This document shows positions 41,595-49,532 of a DNA stretch of 64,000 nt, piece by piece. The position numbers and the translations under genes were made by a program. The notes beneath the pieces were generated by a model, which was not told the origin of the DNA, made no database searches, and saw only the letters and a list, made by a program, of their open reading frames with translations. Position 1 is the first letter of the stretch, and every line of letters starts with the position of its first letter. The DNA is from Clostridia bacterium. GTDB taxonomy: Bacteria; Bacillota; Clostridia; Oscillospirales; Butyricicoccaceae. The stretch spans positions 1 through 64,000 of the forward strand of contig JAFSZV010000034.1 in assembly GCA_017455565.1 (NCBI GenBank), in the 5' to 3' direction.

Positions 41595-42899
41595 TCAGCA
41601 GCTCCCGGTCATGATCTCCAAAATTTCCCGGTCTGTCTCGCGCATACCCAGGCGGGCCATCCGGCCCACGGTGCGGATGGTGTTGTCCACGCCCTTTTTC
41701 ACGATGCCCTCGCCGTCCACAAACTCGTTGTGTCCGTTAAGATACATTTCATAACCCATCAGCCCCGCTTCCACCGCCATGGCGATCTTCGCCGCGCACG
41801 ATGGCTTGGCCCCGTCGCACACCATGCCCGATAGAATGGCCAGCGTATTCACGATGGTGTGGGCCACCACCTCATACCCGTGTCCGTGAAGATAGGCGAT
41901 GCCCGCCGCCGCACCGCAGCCGGCGCTGACGGCGCCGCAAAAGGCCGACAGCCGCCCGATGCTGGTCTTCTGATGGATGGTCACCAGATCCGAAACTGCC
42001 AGCGAGCGGTAAAGCAGTTCCCTGTCCGCTCCCAACTCTTTGGCATATTCAATCACCGGCAGGCTGGCCGTCATGCCCTGATTTCCGCTGCCGGAAACGA
42101 TGACCACCGGCTTGTCGCAGCCGCTCATTCGCGCGTCGGACCCGGCAGCGGCCGCTGCCCGGGCACGGGTGCGAATGTCGTTTCCGTGCATGGCCAGCAG
42201 CGTCCGCCCGATCTGGGCGCCCCAATGTCCCGAAAGGCCCTCCTGGGAAATGGCGCTGTTATATTCGATCTGGCGGGCGATTACGCCCTCGACGTCACGC
42301 AGCTCCACCGAGCTTGCAAAATCCAAAATCCGCTCCACCGAGAGCATCCCGTAATTCAGCTTGTCCAAATGTCCCGGCGCTTCCTGAGACTCGGCGCATT
42401 CTTGTGAAAACAGACATCGGCCGTTCTTTTCGATCCGGGTGATGTTGGTATGGAAGTTTTCGATGGTCACGCGGGCCGAGTAGCCCGCCGCCTCCACGAA
42501 AACGTCGATGAAAAACACCTTGTCGCCGTCGGCAGGCGCCACCTCAATGCGATGACTCTCCCGATAGGCGCGGATGCACTCCCTCTGCTGCTCGTCCACA
42601 TGTGCAATCACCTGAAGCTGCCGGTCGGCTTTACCCGCAGCGATGCCGGCGGCAGCCGCCGCCTCGATGCCCCGCAGCCCGCCTGTGTTGGGGACCACCA
42701 CGCTTTTCACGTTTTTGATGATGTTCCCGCTGGCCGTTACGCGGCAGGTCTCGGGCAGCGCGCCCAGCACTTCCCGCGCCTTTGCCGCGGCATAGGCGAT
42801 GGCAATGGGCTCGGTGCAGCCGGTGGCCGGGATCAGTTCAGCCTCCAGGATGCGGACATATTCTCTGTAAAGGGGATCGTTCTTTTCGATCTTGTGCAT
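41595..42899 (-). CDS. cyuA: L-cysteine desulfidase / L-serine dehydratase-like protein (CyuA/YhaM, UPF0597)
   Basis: 434 residues, full length for the family. The N-terminal ELIPATGCTEPIAIAYA with Cys28 and the late GMVCDGAKPSCAAKI carry conserved Cys that are thought to bind a [4Fe-4S] cluster; SGSGNQGMTASLPV is the glycine-rich substrate loop. The reaction is breakdown of cysteine to pyruvate, ammonia and sulfide, or the serine equivalent. The ATG follows GGAGGAGCGACGT. The Rrf2 gene downstream may regulate it. Confidence 0.88.
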   Translation of the reverse strand: MHKIEKNDPLYREYVRILEAELIPATGCTEPIAIAYAAAKAREVLGALPETCRVTASGNIIKNVKSVVVPNTGGLRGIEAAAAAGIAAGKADRQLQVIAHVDEQQRECIRAYRESHRIEVAPADGDKVFFIDVFVEAAGYSARVTIENFHTNITRIEKNGRCLFSQECAESQEAPGHLDKLNYGMLSVERILDFASSVELRDVEGVIARQIEYNSAISQEGLSGHWGAQIGRTLLAMHGNDIRTRARAAAAAGSDARMSGCDKPVVIVSGSGNQGMTASLPVIEYAKELGADRELLYRSLAVSDLVTIHQKTSIGRLSAFCGAVSAGCGAAAGIAYLHGHGYEVVAHTIVNTLAILSGMVCDGAKPSCAAKIAMAVEAGLMGYEMYLNGHNEFVDGEGIVKKGVDNTIRTVGRMARLGMRETDREILEIMTGSC

Positions 42900-42937
42900 A
42901 CGTCGCTCCTCCGCATGATGGTTTTCGTTGTTCCGCG

Positions 42938-42967
42938 CAAAGACAGGAGAGGCCTCTGCCTCTCCTG
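42938..42967 (-). terminator. Hairpin between the HMA protein and cyuA genes
   Basis: 10-bp stem CAGGAGAGGC/GCCTCTCCTG with a 4-nt loop; the tail is only TCTTTG, so termination may be partial. Confidence 0.55.
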
Positions 42968-42989
42968 CCGGATCCTTGTTATCCGCGTC

Positions 42990-43199
42990 TTATTCGATGC
43001 CCCTGAAGGTAAACCCGCAGGACTCGACGGTCTGTTTCAGCAGCTCGTCGGAGATTTCGGCGGTGAGCGTCACCTCGACGGTGCCGTTCTGGTAGCTGGC
43101 TTCCGCCTTTTCCACCTGAGGCAACGCCTCCAGTATCCGTTTCAAGCGGCCCTCGCAGCCGCCGCAGCGCATTCCTTCGACCTTCATCAGCTTTTTCAT
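42990..43199 (-). CDS. Heavy-metal-associated (CopZ-like) protein
   Basis: 69 residues, one HMA domain with the metal site MRCGGC (residues 10-15, MxCxxC). It folds as a ferredoxin-like sandwich and hands Cu+ to a P-type ATPase. The Gly-Gly between the cysteines differs from the usual CxAC, so other soft metals are possible. The ATG at 43199 follows AAGGAGGG; an upstream ATG at 43232 does not. It has its own promoter. The CopA gene is 1.5 kb upstream on the same strand. Confidence 0.85.
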   Translation of the reverse strand: MKKLMKVEGMRCGGCEGRLKRILEALPQVEKAEASYQNGTVEVTLTAEISDELLKQTVESCGFTFRGIE

Positions 43200-43240
43200 A
43201 ATGCCCTCCTTCCGCGCAAGGCGGATCTCCATGATGATTA

Positions 43241-43269
43241 ATTATATCAGATTTCCCCGTTAAAATCAA
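43241..43269 (-). promoter_or_regulatory. Promoter of the HMA protein gene
   Basis: TTGATT (43264-43269), 17 bp, TATAAT (43241-43246) on the minus strand. The gap 43270-43430 holds no convincing gene. Confidence 0.75.
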
Positions 43270-43430
43270 TCAATCCCGCGAAAGAGATCTCCGCACGCCC
43301 GTAAATCTTGTCCAGATCCATGTCGGCAGCCGCTTGTTCTGTACGGGACATCTGCCGGACCGACGTTTTCCTGCACACCATAAAAAGGGCAAAACACCGA
43401 TCGTCGCTATTGCAAAGGAACGCTGCGATT

Positions 43431-44219
43431 TCAAAACAGGAATCCATCCGGATCCTCCATCCCCCGCAAATATTCCGCGATACCATCTTCATCGTTCTTT
43501 CCTATGACAACGTCTGCGATTGCTTTTACTTCATCAACTGCGTTGCCCATTGCCACACCGATGCCCGCCATTCTTAACATCCCAATATCCGCAAAATCAT
43601 CTCCGAAAGCGATAATCTCCTGCGGCGTCATATTACAGTTTTGGCACACGACATCAATCGCATGTTCTTTCGTGACGCCCGCTTTCGTATATTTATACCA
43701 TTCACCGTCAGAAAATCGTACTGCATCACAATCAACAAGCCTTTCTGTTAATTGATTTGCTTTTTCTTCGTCAAAAATTTCGACGCACATTTTTAACGTT
43801 TCCTCAGAAAAATCATGAAAATCCGTCCAAATACTGTCTCCCCAACTTTGATCTGATTCCCTCGGGTCGTTTTTGTAATTCCAATAATGCCCGTTCGGCG
43901 TGTCCATCGTAATCTCTACCGTTTCCCCGCAGATTTCTCTGGCAATTTGAATCAGTTCTCTGGAGCGCTCCGGTGTAAACACCGCTTTATAGATAATTTG
44001 CTTATGCTTCTTAACAAGAGCCCCTCCGCTGGCAATCAAAACGTCAGGGCGAAGCTGTCCAATAAAAGATAAACAATTTTGTTCGCCCCTTGATGTGGAA
44101 ACACCAATGAGGCAGTTCTTCTGTCTGCATCGCTCCAATTGGGCAAGGGTTTTTTCCGATATGGTTTTATCGGTTCTGAGAAGTGTTCCGTCTAAATCAA
44201 ACAGCAATAGTTTATTCAT
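43431..44219 (-). CDS. Cof-type HAD phosphatase
   Basis: 262 residues. Motif I LFDLDGTLLRT, motif II Ser in GVSTSRGE, motif III Lys in KAGVTKEHAID and motif IV GDDFADIGML are those of the Cof/YbjI (HAD-IIB) group, which removes phosphate from sugar phosphates and flavin mononucleotide. The ATG at 44219 follows GGGGG. The base composition is visibly lower in G+C than in the flanking copper genes, suggesting transfer. It is a single gene. Confidence 0.9.
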   Translation of the reverse strand: MNKLLLFDLDGTLLRTDKTISEKTLAQLERCRQKNCLIGVSTSRGEQNCLSFIGQLRPDVLIASGGALVKKHKQIIYKAVFTPERSRELIQIAREICGETVEITMDTPNGHYWNYKNDPRESDQSWGDSIWTDFHDFSEETLKMCVEIFDEEKANQLTERLVDCDAVRFSDGEWYKYTKAGVTKEHAIDVVCQNCNMTPQEIIAFGDDFADIGMLRMAGIGVAMGNAVDEVKAIADVVIGKNDEDGIAEYLRGMEDPDGFLF

Positions 44220-44306
44220 ATACGTTATCCCCCAAAGCAAAAAACAAACCGTTCGCGGGAAAGGATCATGGAATCATCCATTTCCGGTTTTTTCGTCAAA
44301 CGCTCG

Positions 44307-44618
44307 TTATCCCAACAGGCTGATAGTCCAAAAACTGGCGGCCAAAAAGAAGCAGAGGGCGCTTGGTATAAAACAGAACAGCCTTCTTGCAATTTTGCTT
44401 CCTTTCAAAACGAGAAACCACAATGCATTTGCAATAAGCATTGGAAAGAAGCCTATCGTAAGCGCCATTCCGCCTCTCTCCCATGTTTGAAACGGAATCA
44501 TAGCGTCGGGATTTACAACCGCCGTATCATGAGACAGAAATAAATACGCAAAATACGCCATGCAGAGCACGCCAATCAGATTGATAAACAAAACCCATCC
44601 TTTAACCTCTTTTTTCAT
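44307..44618 (-). CDS. Small membrane protein of unknown function
   Basis: 103 residues with three predicted spans: VKGWVLFINLIGVLCMAY (about 6-23), MALTIGFFPMLIANALWFLVL (about 50-70) and the C-terminal RRLFCFIPSALCFFLAASFW. The ATG at 44618 follows GGAAGGAGG. I do not recognise the family. Like the HAD gene downstream it is AT-richer than its surroundings, and both may have arrived together. Confidence 0.65.
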   Translation of the reverse strand: MKKEVKGWVLFINLIGVLCMAYFAYLFLSHDTAVVNPDAMIPFQTWERGGMALTIGFFPMLIANALWFLVLKGSKIARRLFCFIPSALCFFLAASFWTISLLG

Positions 44619-44752
44619 CACGCATCCTCCTTCCAATGCAAACCGATGTCCATCCTTTTCTGATCGGCCATTTTCTTCACCAATCCCGCACCGGTTTTTT
44701 GTTCTTACGATACTTCTACGCCTTATTAAAGAATGGCCCCGCCCGCTTGGAA

Positions 44753-47278
44753 TCACATCCCGAGGAAAAGATATCCCGCGCTCTCCACAGCCTTTCTCAG
44801 CGTATCCTCCGAAATCTCACGATCCAGTCTTACCACGGCGGCTCCGCGCTCGTGGCTCACAGCGATTACCTCCACGCCCTCCACGGCGGCCAGCGCCTGT
44901 TTCACGGCATTCTCACAGTGCTCGCACATCATACCTTCCACCCGTAAGGTCTTTTCCGTCCGTGCCGGGCTGATTTCCGCCTCTTCTGCTGCTTCCGCGG
45001 TCTTTTTCCGTTTGTCCCTTGCGGCGTCATATACGTCAAACAAATTGAGCCGCAGGGCGTTGGTCACCACGCAAAAGCTGCTCAGACTCATGGCGGCCGC
45101 GCCGATCATGGGATTCAGCGTGATCCCCCATTTGACAAAGACCCCCGCCGCCAGCGGAATACAGACACAGTTGTAAAAAAACGCCCAGAACAGATTCTCC
45201 TTAATGTTCCGCAGCGTAGCGCGGCTCAGCCGGATGGCGGCGGGCACGTCCAAAAGACGGCTCTTCATCAGCACTACGTCGGCGGCGTCGATGGCCACGT
45301 CGGCGCCCGCGCCGATGGCGATGCCCAGATCGGCCCGGGTGAGGGCCGGCGCATCGTTGATGCCGTCGCCCACCATGGCCACCTTTCCCTGCGCTTTCAA
45401 TTCGCGGATCACCCGCTCCTTGCCGTCTGGCAAAACCCCCGCGATCACCCGGTCCACCCCGGCCTGCGCGCCGATGGCGCGGGCGGTGCGCTCATTGTCG
45501 CCGGTTAGCATGACGACCCGGATCCCCATGTTTTGCAGTTCCCGCACCGCCCCGGCGCTGTCCTCCTTGATGACGTCAGCCACGGCGATCACACCCAAAA
45601 GCCGGTTGTCTTCGGCAAAGAACAGCGGCGTTTTACCCTGCTCGGCCAACCGTTCAAAGAGCGCCGCGCTCTCCTCCGGAATGGCGCACTGTCCGCTGAT
45701 AAAGGCATAGCTCCCGCCCATAAGTTTTCGCCCCTCCAGCACGGCGGTCAGACCGTTGCCGGGCAGGGCCGAAAAATCCTTCACTTCTCCCGACGCGATC
45801 CCCTCTTCCTCCGCCTTTCGCAAAATGGCCCGGGCCAACGGATGCTCGCTCTTTTGCTCCAATGCGCAGGCCAGCATCAGCAGCGTTTTTTCATCCGTCC
45901 CCTCCGCTGGAATCAGATCGGTGACGGCAGGCTCGCCCGCGGTGACGGTGCCGGTCTTATCCAGCGCCACAATGTCCACCTTGCCGGCCTCTTCCAGCGA
46001 AACGGCTGTCTTGAACAAAATGCCGTTTTTCGCTCCCTTGCCGTTGCCCACCATAATGGCTACCGGGGTGGCCAGTCCCAGCGCGCAGGGGCAACTGATG
46101 ACCAGCACCGAGATGCCCCGCGCCAGCGCAAAGCCAAAGGGTCTGCCCAAAATCAGCCATACCGCCGTCACCAGCGCGGCGATGCTGATGACCGCGGGGA
46201 CAAACACCCCCGACACCTTATCCGCGATCTTGGCAATGGGAGCCTTGGTAGCGGCGGCGTCGCTGACCATCTGGATGATCTGGCTCAGCGTGGTATCCTC
46301 GCCCACCCGGGTGGCCCGGCATTTTAAAAAGCCAGACTGATTGATGGTGGCGGCCGAAACGGCGTCGCCCTTCGCCTTGTCGGCGGGGATGCTTTCGCCG
46401 GTAAGCGCCGCCTCATTGACGGCACTGTGGCCCTCCAGCACCACCCCGTCCACGGGGATGCTCTCTCCGGGCCGCACCACGAACAGGTCGCCCTGCGCCA
46501 CGTCGCCGATGGAAACCAGGGTCTCCTGTCCGTCCCGCAGCACCACCGCCGTCTTGGGCGCCAGCTTCATCAGGCTTTTCAGCGCGTCGGTGGTCTTGCC
46601 CTTGGAGCGGGCCTCCAGCATCTTGCCCACGGTAATCAGCGTCAGGATCATAGCCGCCGACTCAAAATAAAGCGCGTGCAGCCCGCCCATCGCGGTTTCT
46701 ACGTCGCCCCGGGCCACAGCGTCGGTCATGCCGAACAGCGTAACCACGCTATATGCAAACGACACGCCTGAGCCCAGCGCCACCAGCGTGTCCATATTGG
46801 GCGCACGGTGAAGCAGGCTGGTAAAACCGCTGATAAAAAACCGCTTGTTGACCAGCATAACAACGGCGGCCAGCATCAGTTCCAGCAGTCCCACTGCCAC
46901 GGGATTCCCCGCAAACCAAGCAGGAAGCGGCCAGCCCCACATGGCGTGGCCCATGGAAACATACATCAGCGCCAGCAAAAATCCCAGCGACCAGACAAGC
47001 CGCCGCCTGATCGCCGGCGTTTCCCGGTCCTTCAGCGCCTCTTCTTCCCCGGTGCGAGCCGCGGCGCGGCTGTCTCGCGCGCCCTTTTCCGAGCAGCCAT
47101 AACCCGCCTGCTTTACGGCGGAAATAATCTCCGCCGCGCTGGCGTTCCCCTCCACACCCATGGAATTGGTCAGCAGGCTCACCGAACACGCCGTGACCCC
47201 CGGCACTCTGGAAACAGCCTTTTCCACCCTGGCGCTGCAGGCCGCGCAGGACATTCCCGTGATGTTGTATTGCTTCAT
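44753..47278 (-). CDS. copA: Copper-exporting P1B-type ATPase with N- and C-terminal HMA domains
   Basis: 841 residues. The N-terminal HMA domain has MSCAACS (Cys11, Cys14), the transport site is CPC at 396-398, the phosphorylated Asp440 is in DKTGTVT, and the hinge is VGDGINDAPA. The HP dipeptide (KSEHPLA) is present. Unusually, an acidic linker after the last span leads to a second HMA domain with MMCEHCE (Cys785, Cys788), so the metal-binding domains flank the pump. It exports Cu+. No CsoR or CopY gene is near, so the regulator is elsewhere. The ribosome site is GGAGGAACC. Confidence 0.95.
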   Translation of the reverse strand: MKQYNITGMSCAACSARVEKAVSRVPGVTACSVSLLTNSMGVEGNASAAEIISAVKQAGYGCSEKGARDSRAAARTGEEEALKDRETPAIRRRLVWSLGFLLALMYVSMGHAMWGWPLPAWFAGNPVAVGLLELMLAAVVMLVNKRFFISGFTSLLHRAPNMDTLVALGSGVSFAYSVVTLFGMTDAVARGDVETAMGGLHALYFESAAMILTLITVGKMLEARSKGKTTDALKSLMKLAPKTAVVLRDGQETLVSIGDVAQGDLFVVRPGESIPVDGVVLEGHSAVNEAALTGESIPADKAKGDAVSAATINQSGFLKCRATRVGEDTTLSQIIQMVSDAAATKAPIAKIADKVSGVFVPAVISIAALVTAVWLILGRPFGFALARGISVLVISCPCALGLATPVAIMVGNGKGAKNGILFKTAVSLEEAGKVDIVALDKTGTVTAGEPAVTDLIPAEGTDEKTLLMLACALEQKSEHPLARAILRKAEEEGIASGEVKDFSALPGNGLTAVLEGRKLMGGSYAFISGQCAIPEESAALFERLAEQGKTPLFFAEDNRLLGVIAVADVIKEDSAGAVRELQNMGIRVVMLTGDNERTARAIGAQAGVDRVIAGVLPDGKERVIRELKAQGKVAMVGDGINDAPALTRADLGIAIGAGADVAIDAADVVLMKSRLLDVPAAIRLSRATLRNIKENLFWAFFYNCVCIPLAAGVFVKWGITLNPMIGAAAMSLSSFCVVTNALRLNLFDVYDAARDKRKKTAEAAEEAEISPARTEKTLRVEGMMCEHCENAVKQALAAVEGVEVIAVSHERGAAVVRLDREISEDTLRKAVESAGYLFLGM

Positions 47279-47428
47279 GGTTCCTCCGTATCTCCGGCGG
47301 CAGAGACGCGCCCCGCCGCAGATGAAAGGGCCTTCGCCGCAGCCCCGTTTCGCAACGGTTTTCCGGCAAACGGCCGCCTTATCCGGGCCTTTTCCGCCCG
47401 CATGGACAGTGATCCAGTTTAATAAATT

Positions 47429-47458
47429 ATTATAGTATGCCTGTCACCCGATTGTCAA
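47429..47458 (-). promoter_or_regulatory. Promoter of copA
   Basis: TTGACA (47453-47458), 18 bp, TATAAT (47429-47434) on the minus strand. The leader to the ATG at 47278 is about 145 nt and GC-rich; no CopY- or CsoR-type operator was recognised in it. The 302-base gap 47279-47580 holds this and the divergent promoter. Confidence 0.7.
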
Positions 47459-47506
47459 TCCTGCCCGCTCCGCTGGGAAATTCCGCCGCCTTTTTGAAAA
47501 CGGGGC

Positions 47507-47535
47507 TTGCGCTTTTTCTCTTTCAGGCGTAAAAT
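47507..47535 (+). promoter_or_regulatory. Promoter of the acyltransferase-PAP2-GtrA-EEP operon
   Basis: TTGCGC (47507-47512), 17 bp, TAAAAT (47530-47535). Confidence 0.6.
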
Positions 47536-47580
47536 CATTTTGTTGTTGTGGCCCGTCCGTCTGCCCTTCAGGAGTTGCTT

Positions 47581-48336
47581 ATGAGCCGAAAAACCGCAAA
47601 GCCGCCTTCTCCCGCCTACCGTTTCATCAAGGCGGCGGTCCGCCTGTTTTATCATAACATGGAGGTCGTGAACGTGGGTCATCTGCCGCCCGGGCCCTGC
47701 ATCGTCGTGGGCAACCACACCCAGATGAACGGGCCCATCGCCTGCGAACTCTATTCGCCCCGGCCCCGCTACACCTGGTGCGCCGGCGAGATGATGCGCC
47801 TGCGGGACGTTCCCTCCTATGCTTATCGGGATTTCTGGTCGCAGAAGCCCCGTGCGGTGCGCTGGTTCTTCAGGATCGCCTCCTATCTCATCGCGCCCCT
47901 TTCGGTATGTGTGTTTAACGGGGCGAACACCGTTCCCGTTTATCGGGACAGCCGCCTGCTCACCACCTTTCGCCTGACGCTGGAGCATCTGCAGGAGGGG
48001 GCCGATATCGTCATTTTTCCCGAGCACGACGCGCCCTATAACCACATCCTCTGCGATTTTCAGGACAAATTCGTCGATGTAGCCCGTCTGTATTACAAAA
48101 AGACCGGCAAGGCCCTTTGCTTCGTGCCACTCTATCTGGCACCCGCGCTGAAAAAGATGGTCTACGGCGAGCCCGTCCGCTTTGACCCCGCCGCGCCCAT
48201 CGAGGCCGAGCGCAGGCGGATCTGCCGCGCCTGCATGGAGCAGATCACCGCCATGGCCGAATCGCTCCCCCTCCACACCGTGGTGCCCTACCGCAACATT
48301 CCCAAGCGCCTCTATCCCACCAATCTTCCGAGGTGA
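47581..48336 (+). CDS. PlsC-like acyltransferase, atypical motif
   Basis: 251 residues. The region VGNHTQMNGPIA (about 44-55) stands where acyl-glycerophosphate acyltransferases carry the NHX4D motif, but the Asp is Gly, and the usual FPEGT motif reads FPEHDAP. The substrate loops are thus altered, and the protein may be a divergent enzyme or may use another acceptor. The ATG at 47581 follows CAGGAG; the frame upstream is not needed. It is the first gene of an envelope operon, overlapping close to the PAP2 gene. Confidence 0.7.
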   Translation: MSRKTAKPPSPAYRFIKAAVRLFYHNMEVVNVGHLPPGPCIVVGNHTQMNGPIACELYSPRPRYTWCAGEMMRLRDVPSYAYRDFWSQKPRAVRWFFRIASYLIAPLSVCVFNGANTVPVYRDSRLLTTFRLTLEHLQEGADIVIFPEHDAPYNHILCDFQDKFVDVARLYYKKTGKALCFVPLYLAPALKKMVYGEPVRFDPAAPIEAERRRICRACMEQITAMAESLPLHTVVPYRNIPKRLYPTNLPR

Positions 48337-48341
48337 CTTTT

Positions 48342-49040
48342 ATGAAAAAACCTGCCGTTGATTACAGCGGTTTCCGCCTTTCCCTTCTTAAAGAGCCGCG
48401 TTTTTCCCATCTTCTGCTGCTTTTGGGCTGGGTCGGTTATTTCCTGTTCTATTTTCTAACGGAAAACTTTATCCCGGCTGAACGCTGTCATCCCATGCAC
48501 TGCGCTCTGGACGATCTCATCCCCTTCTGCGAGATCTTTCTTCTGGCCTATGCAGGCTGGTATCTTCTGGTATTTGGCTCGCTGCTCCACTATCTGCTCT
48601 ACGATGTAGGCAGCTTTAAAAAGCTCCAATATTTTATCATCATCACTCAGGTGGTCGCCATGGCCGTCTACATTTTTTATCCCACCCGACAGGACCTGAG
48701 GCCCGAATATTTTGAGCGGGACAACATTTTCACCCGGATTTTGGGTCTTATTTATTCCATTGATACCAACACGGGTGTCTGCCCCTCGCTTCACGTGGCC
48801 TATTCGATAGGCATCGCCTCGGTGTGCTGCAAGGACAAAAGTGCTTCGCTTCTAAAAAAGCTTCTTATCGTCGCGGCGGCGATCCTGATCTCCCTTTCCA
48901 CTCTGTTTGTCAAGCAGCATTCCGCCGTGGATGTGTTTGCCGCGCTGGCCCTCGGTCTTGTGGCCGAGCTCATTGTTTACGGAAACGATTGGCGTGAGCG
49001 GCTTTTCGGCCGTCGGCATAAGGAGGATGCGTCGTCATGA
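48342..49040 (+). CDS. PAP2-family membrane phosphatase
   Basis: 232 residues with six predicted spans. The catalytic motifs CPSLHVAYS and KQHSAVDVF (His and Asp of the chloroperoxidase-like site) are present, plus the family-specific TRQDLRPEYF. It likely removes phosphate from a lipid phosphate or undecaprenyl diphosphate at the outer face; transferases of the inositol-phosphorylceramide type belong to the same superfamily. The ATG at 48342 follows GAGGTG; a GTG three codons earlier overlaps the previous stop. It overlaps gtrA by four bases. Confidence 0.85.
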   Translation: MKKPAVDYSGFRLSLLKEPRFSHLLLLLGWVGYFLFYFLTENFIPAERCHPMHCALDDLIPFCEIFLLAYAGWYLLVFGSLLHYLLYDVGSFKKLQYFIIITQVVAMAVYIFYPTRQDLRPEYFERDNIFTRILGLIYSIDTNTGVCPSLHVAYSIGIASVCCKDKSASLLKKLLIVAAAILISLSTLFVKQHSAVDVFAALALGLVAELIVYGNDWRERLFGRRHKEDASS

Positions 49041-49465
49041 AAAATAAAAGCGAGCTTATCCGTGTGATCAAATTCGTCCTCTTTTCCATCAGCGCCGGGC
49101 TCATTGAGATGGGCTCCTTCGCCTTGCTGACCACCTTGACCGACTGGAGCTACTGGCCGCGCTATCTGATCGCGCTGACGCTCTCGGTGCTGTGGAACTT
49201 TACCCTCAACCGCAAGTTCACTTTCAAATCCGCTGCGAATGTGCCGGTCGCCATGTTGAAAGTGGCGGCCTACTACGCGGTCTTCACCCCGTTAAGCACC
49301 TGGGCCGGGCATTATCTGGCCGACAGGCTGAGCTGGAACGACTTCCTCGTCACCGCCCTCAACATGGCCGCCAATTTCATCACCGAATTCCTCTTTCAGC
49401 GATTCTTCGTCTTCGGCAAGAGCCTGGACACCAGCGCCGCCGCGCAGGCCGCAGAAACAAAATAA
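49037..49465 (+). CDS. GtrA-family membrane protein
   Basis: 142 residues, four spans. The second and third spans bracket WNFTLNRKFTF, the GtrA signature, and the C-terminal FQRFFVFG repeats it. GtrA proteins flip or assist transfer of polyprenyl-linked sugars across the membrane. It starts on the stop of the PAP2 gene (ATGA), so the two are coupled. A glycosyltransferase partner is not seen here. Confidence 0.9.
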   Translation: MKNKSELIRVIKFVLFSISAGLIEMGSFALLTTLTDWSYWPRYLIALTLSVLWNFTLNRKFTFKSAANVPVAMLKVAAYYAVFTPLSTWAGHYLADRLSWNDFLVTALNMAANFITEFLFQRFFVFGKSLDTSAAAQAAETK

Positions 49466-49532
49466 TCTCCGGCTACGTTTCACAGTATTCTGCCCGGTTT
49501 GCCCTCTTTTTTGATTTGAAAGGAGCCCTCTC

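Noticed and set aside
43247-43492. An 81-codon minus-strand frame
   Set aside because: Its last codons lie on the strong promoter of the HMA gene and it overlaps the end of the HAD gene; no ribosome site or family.
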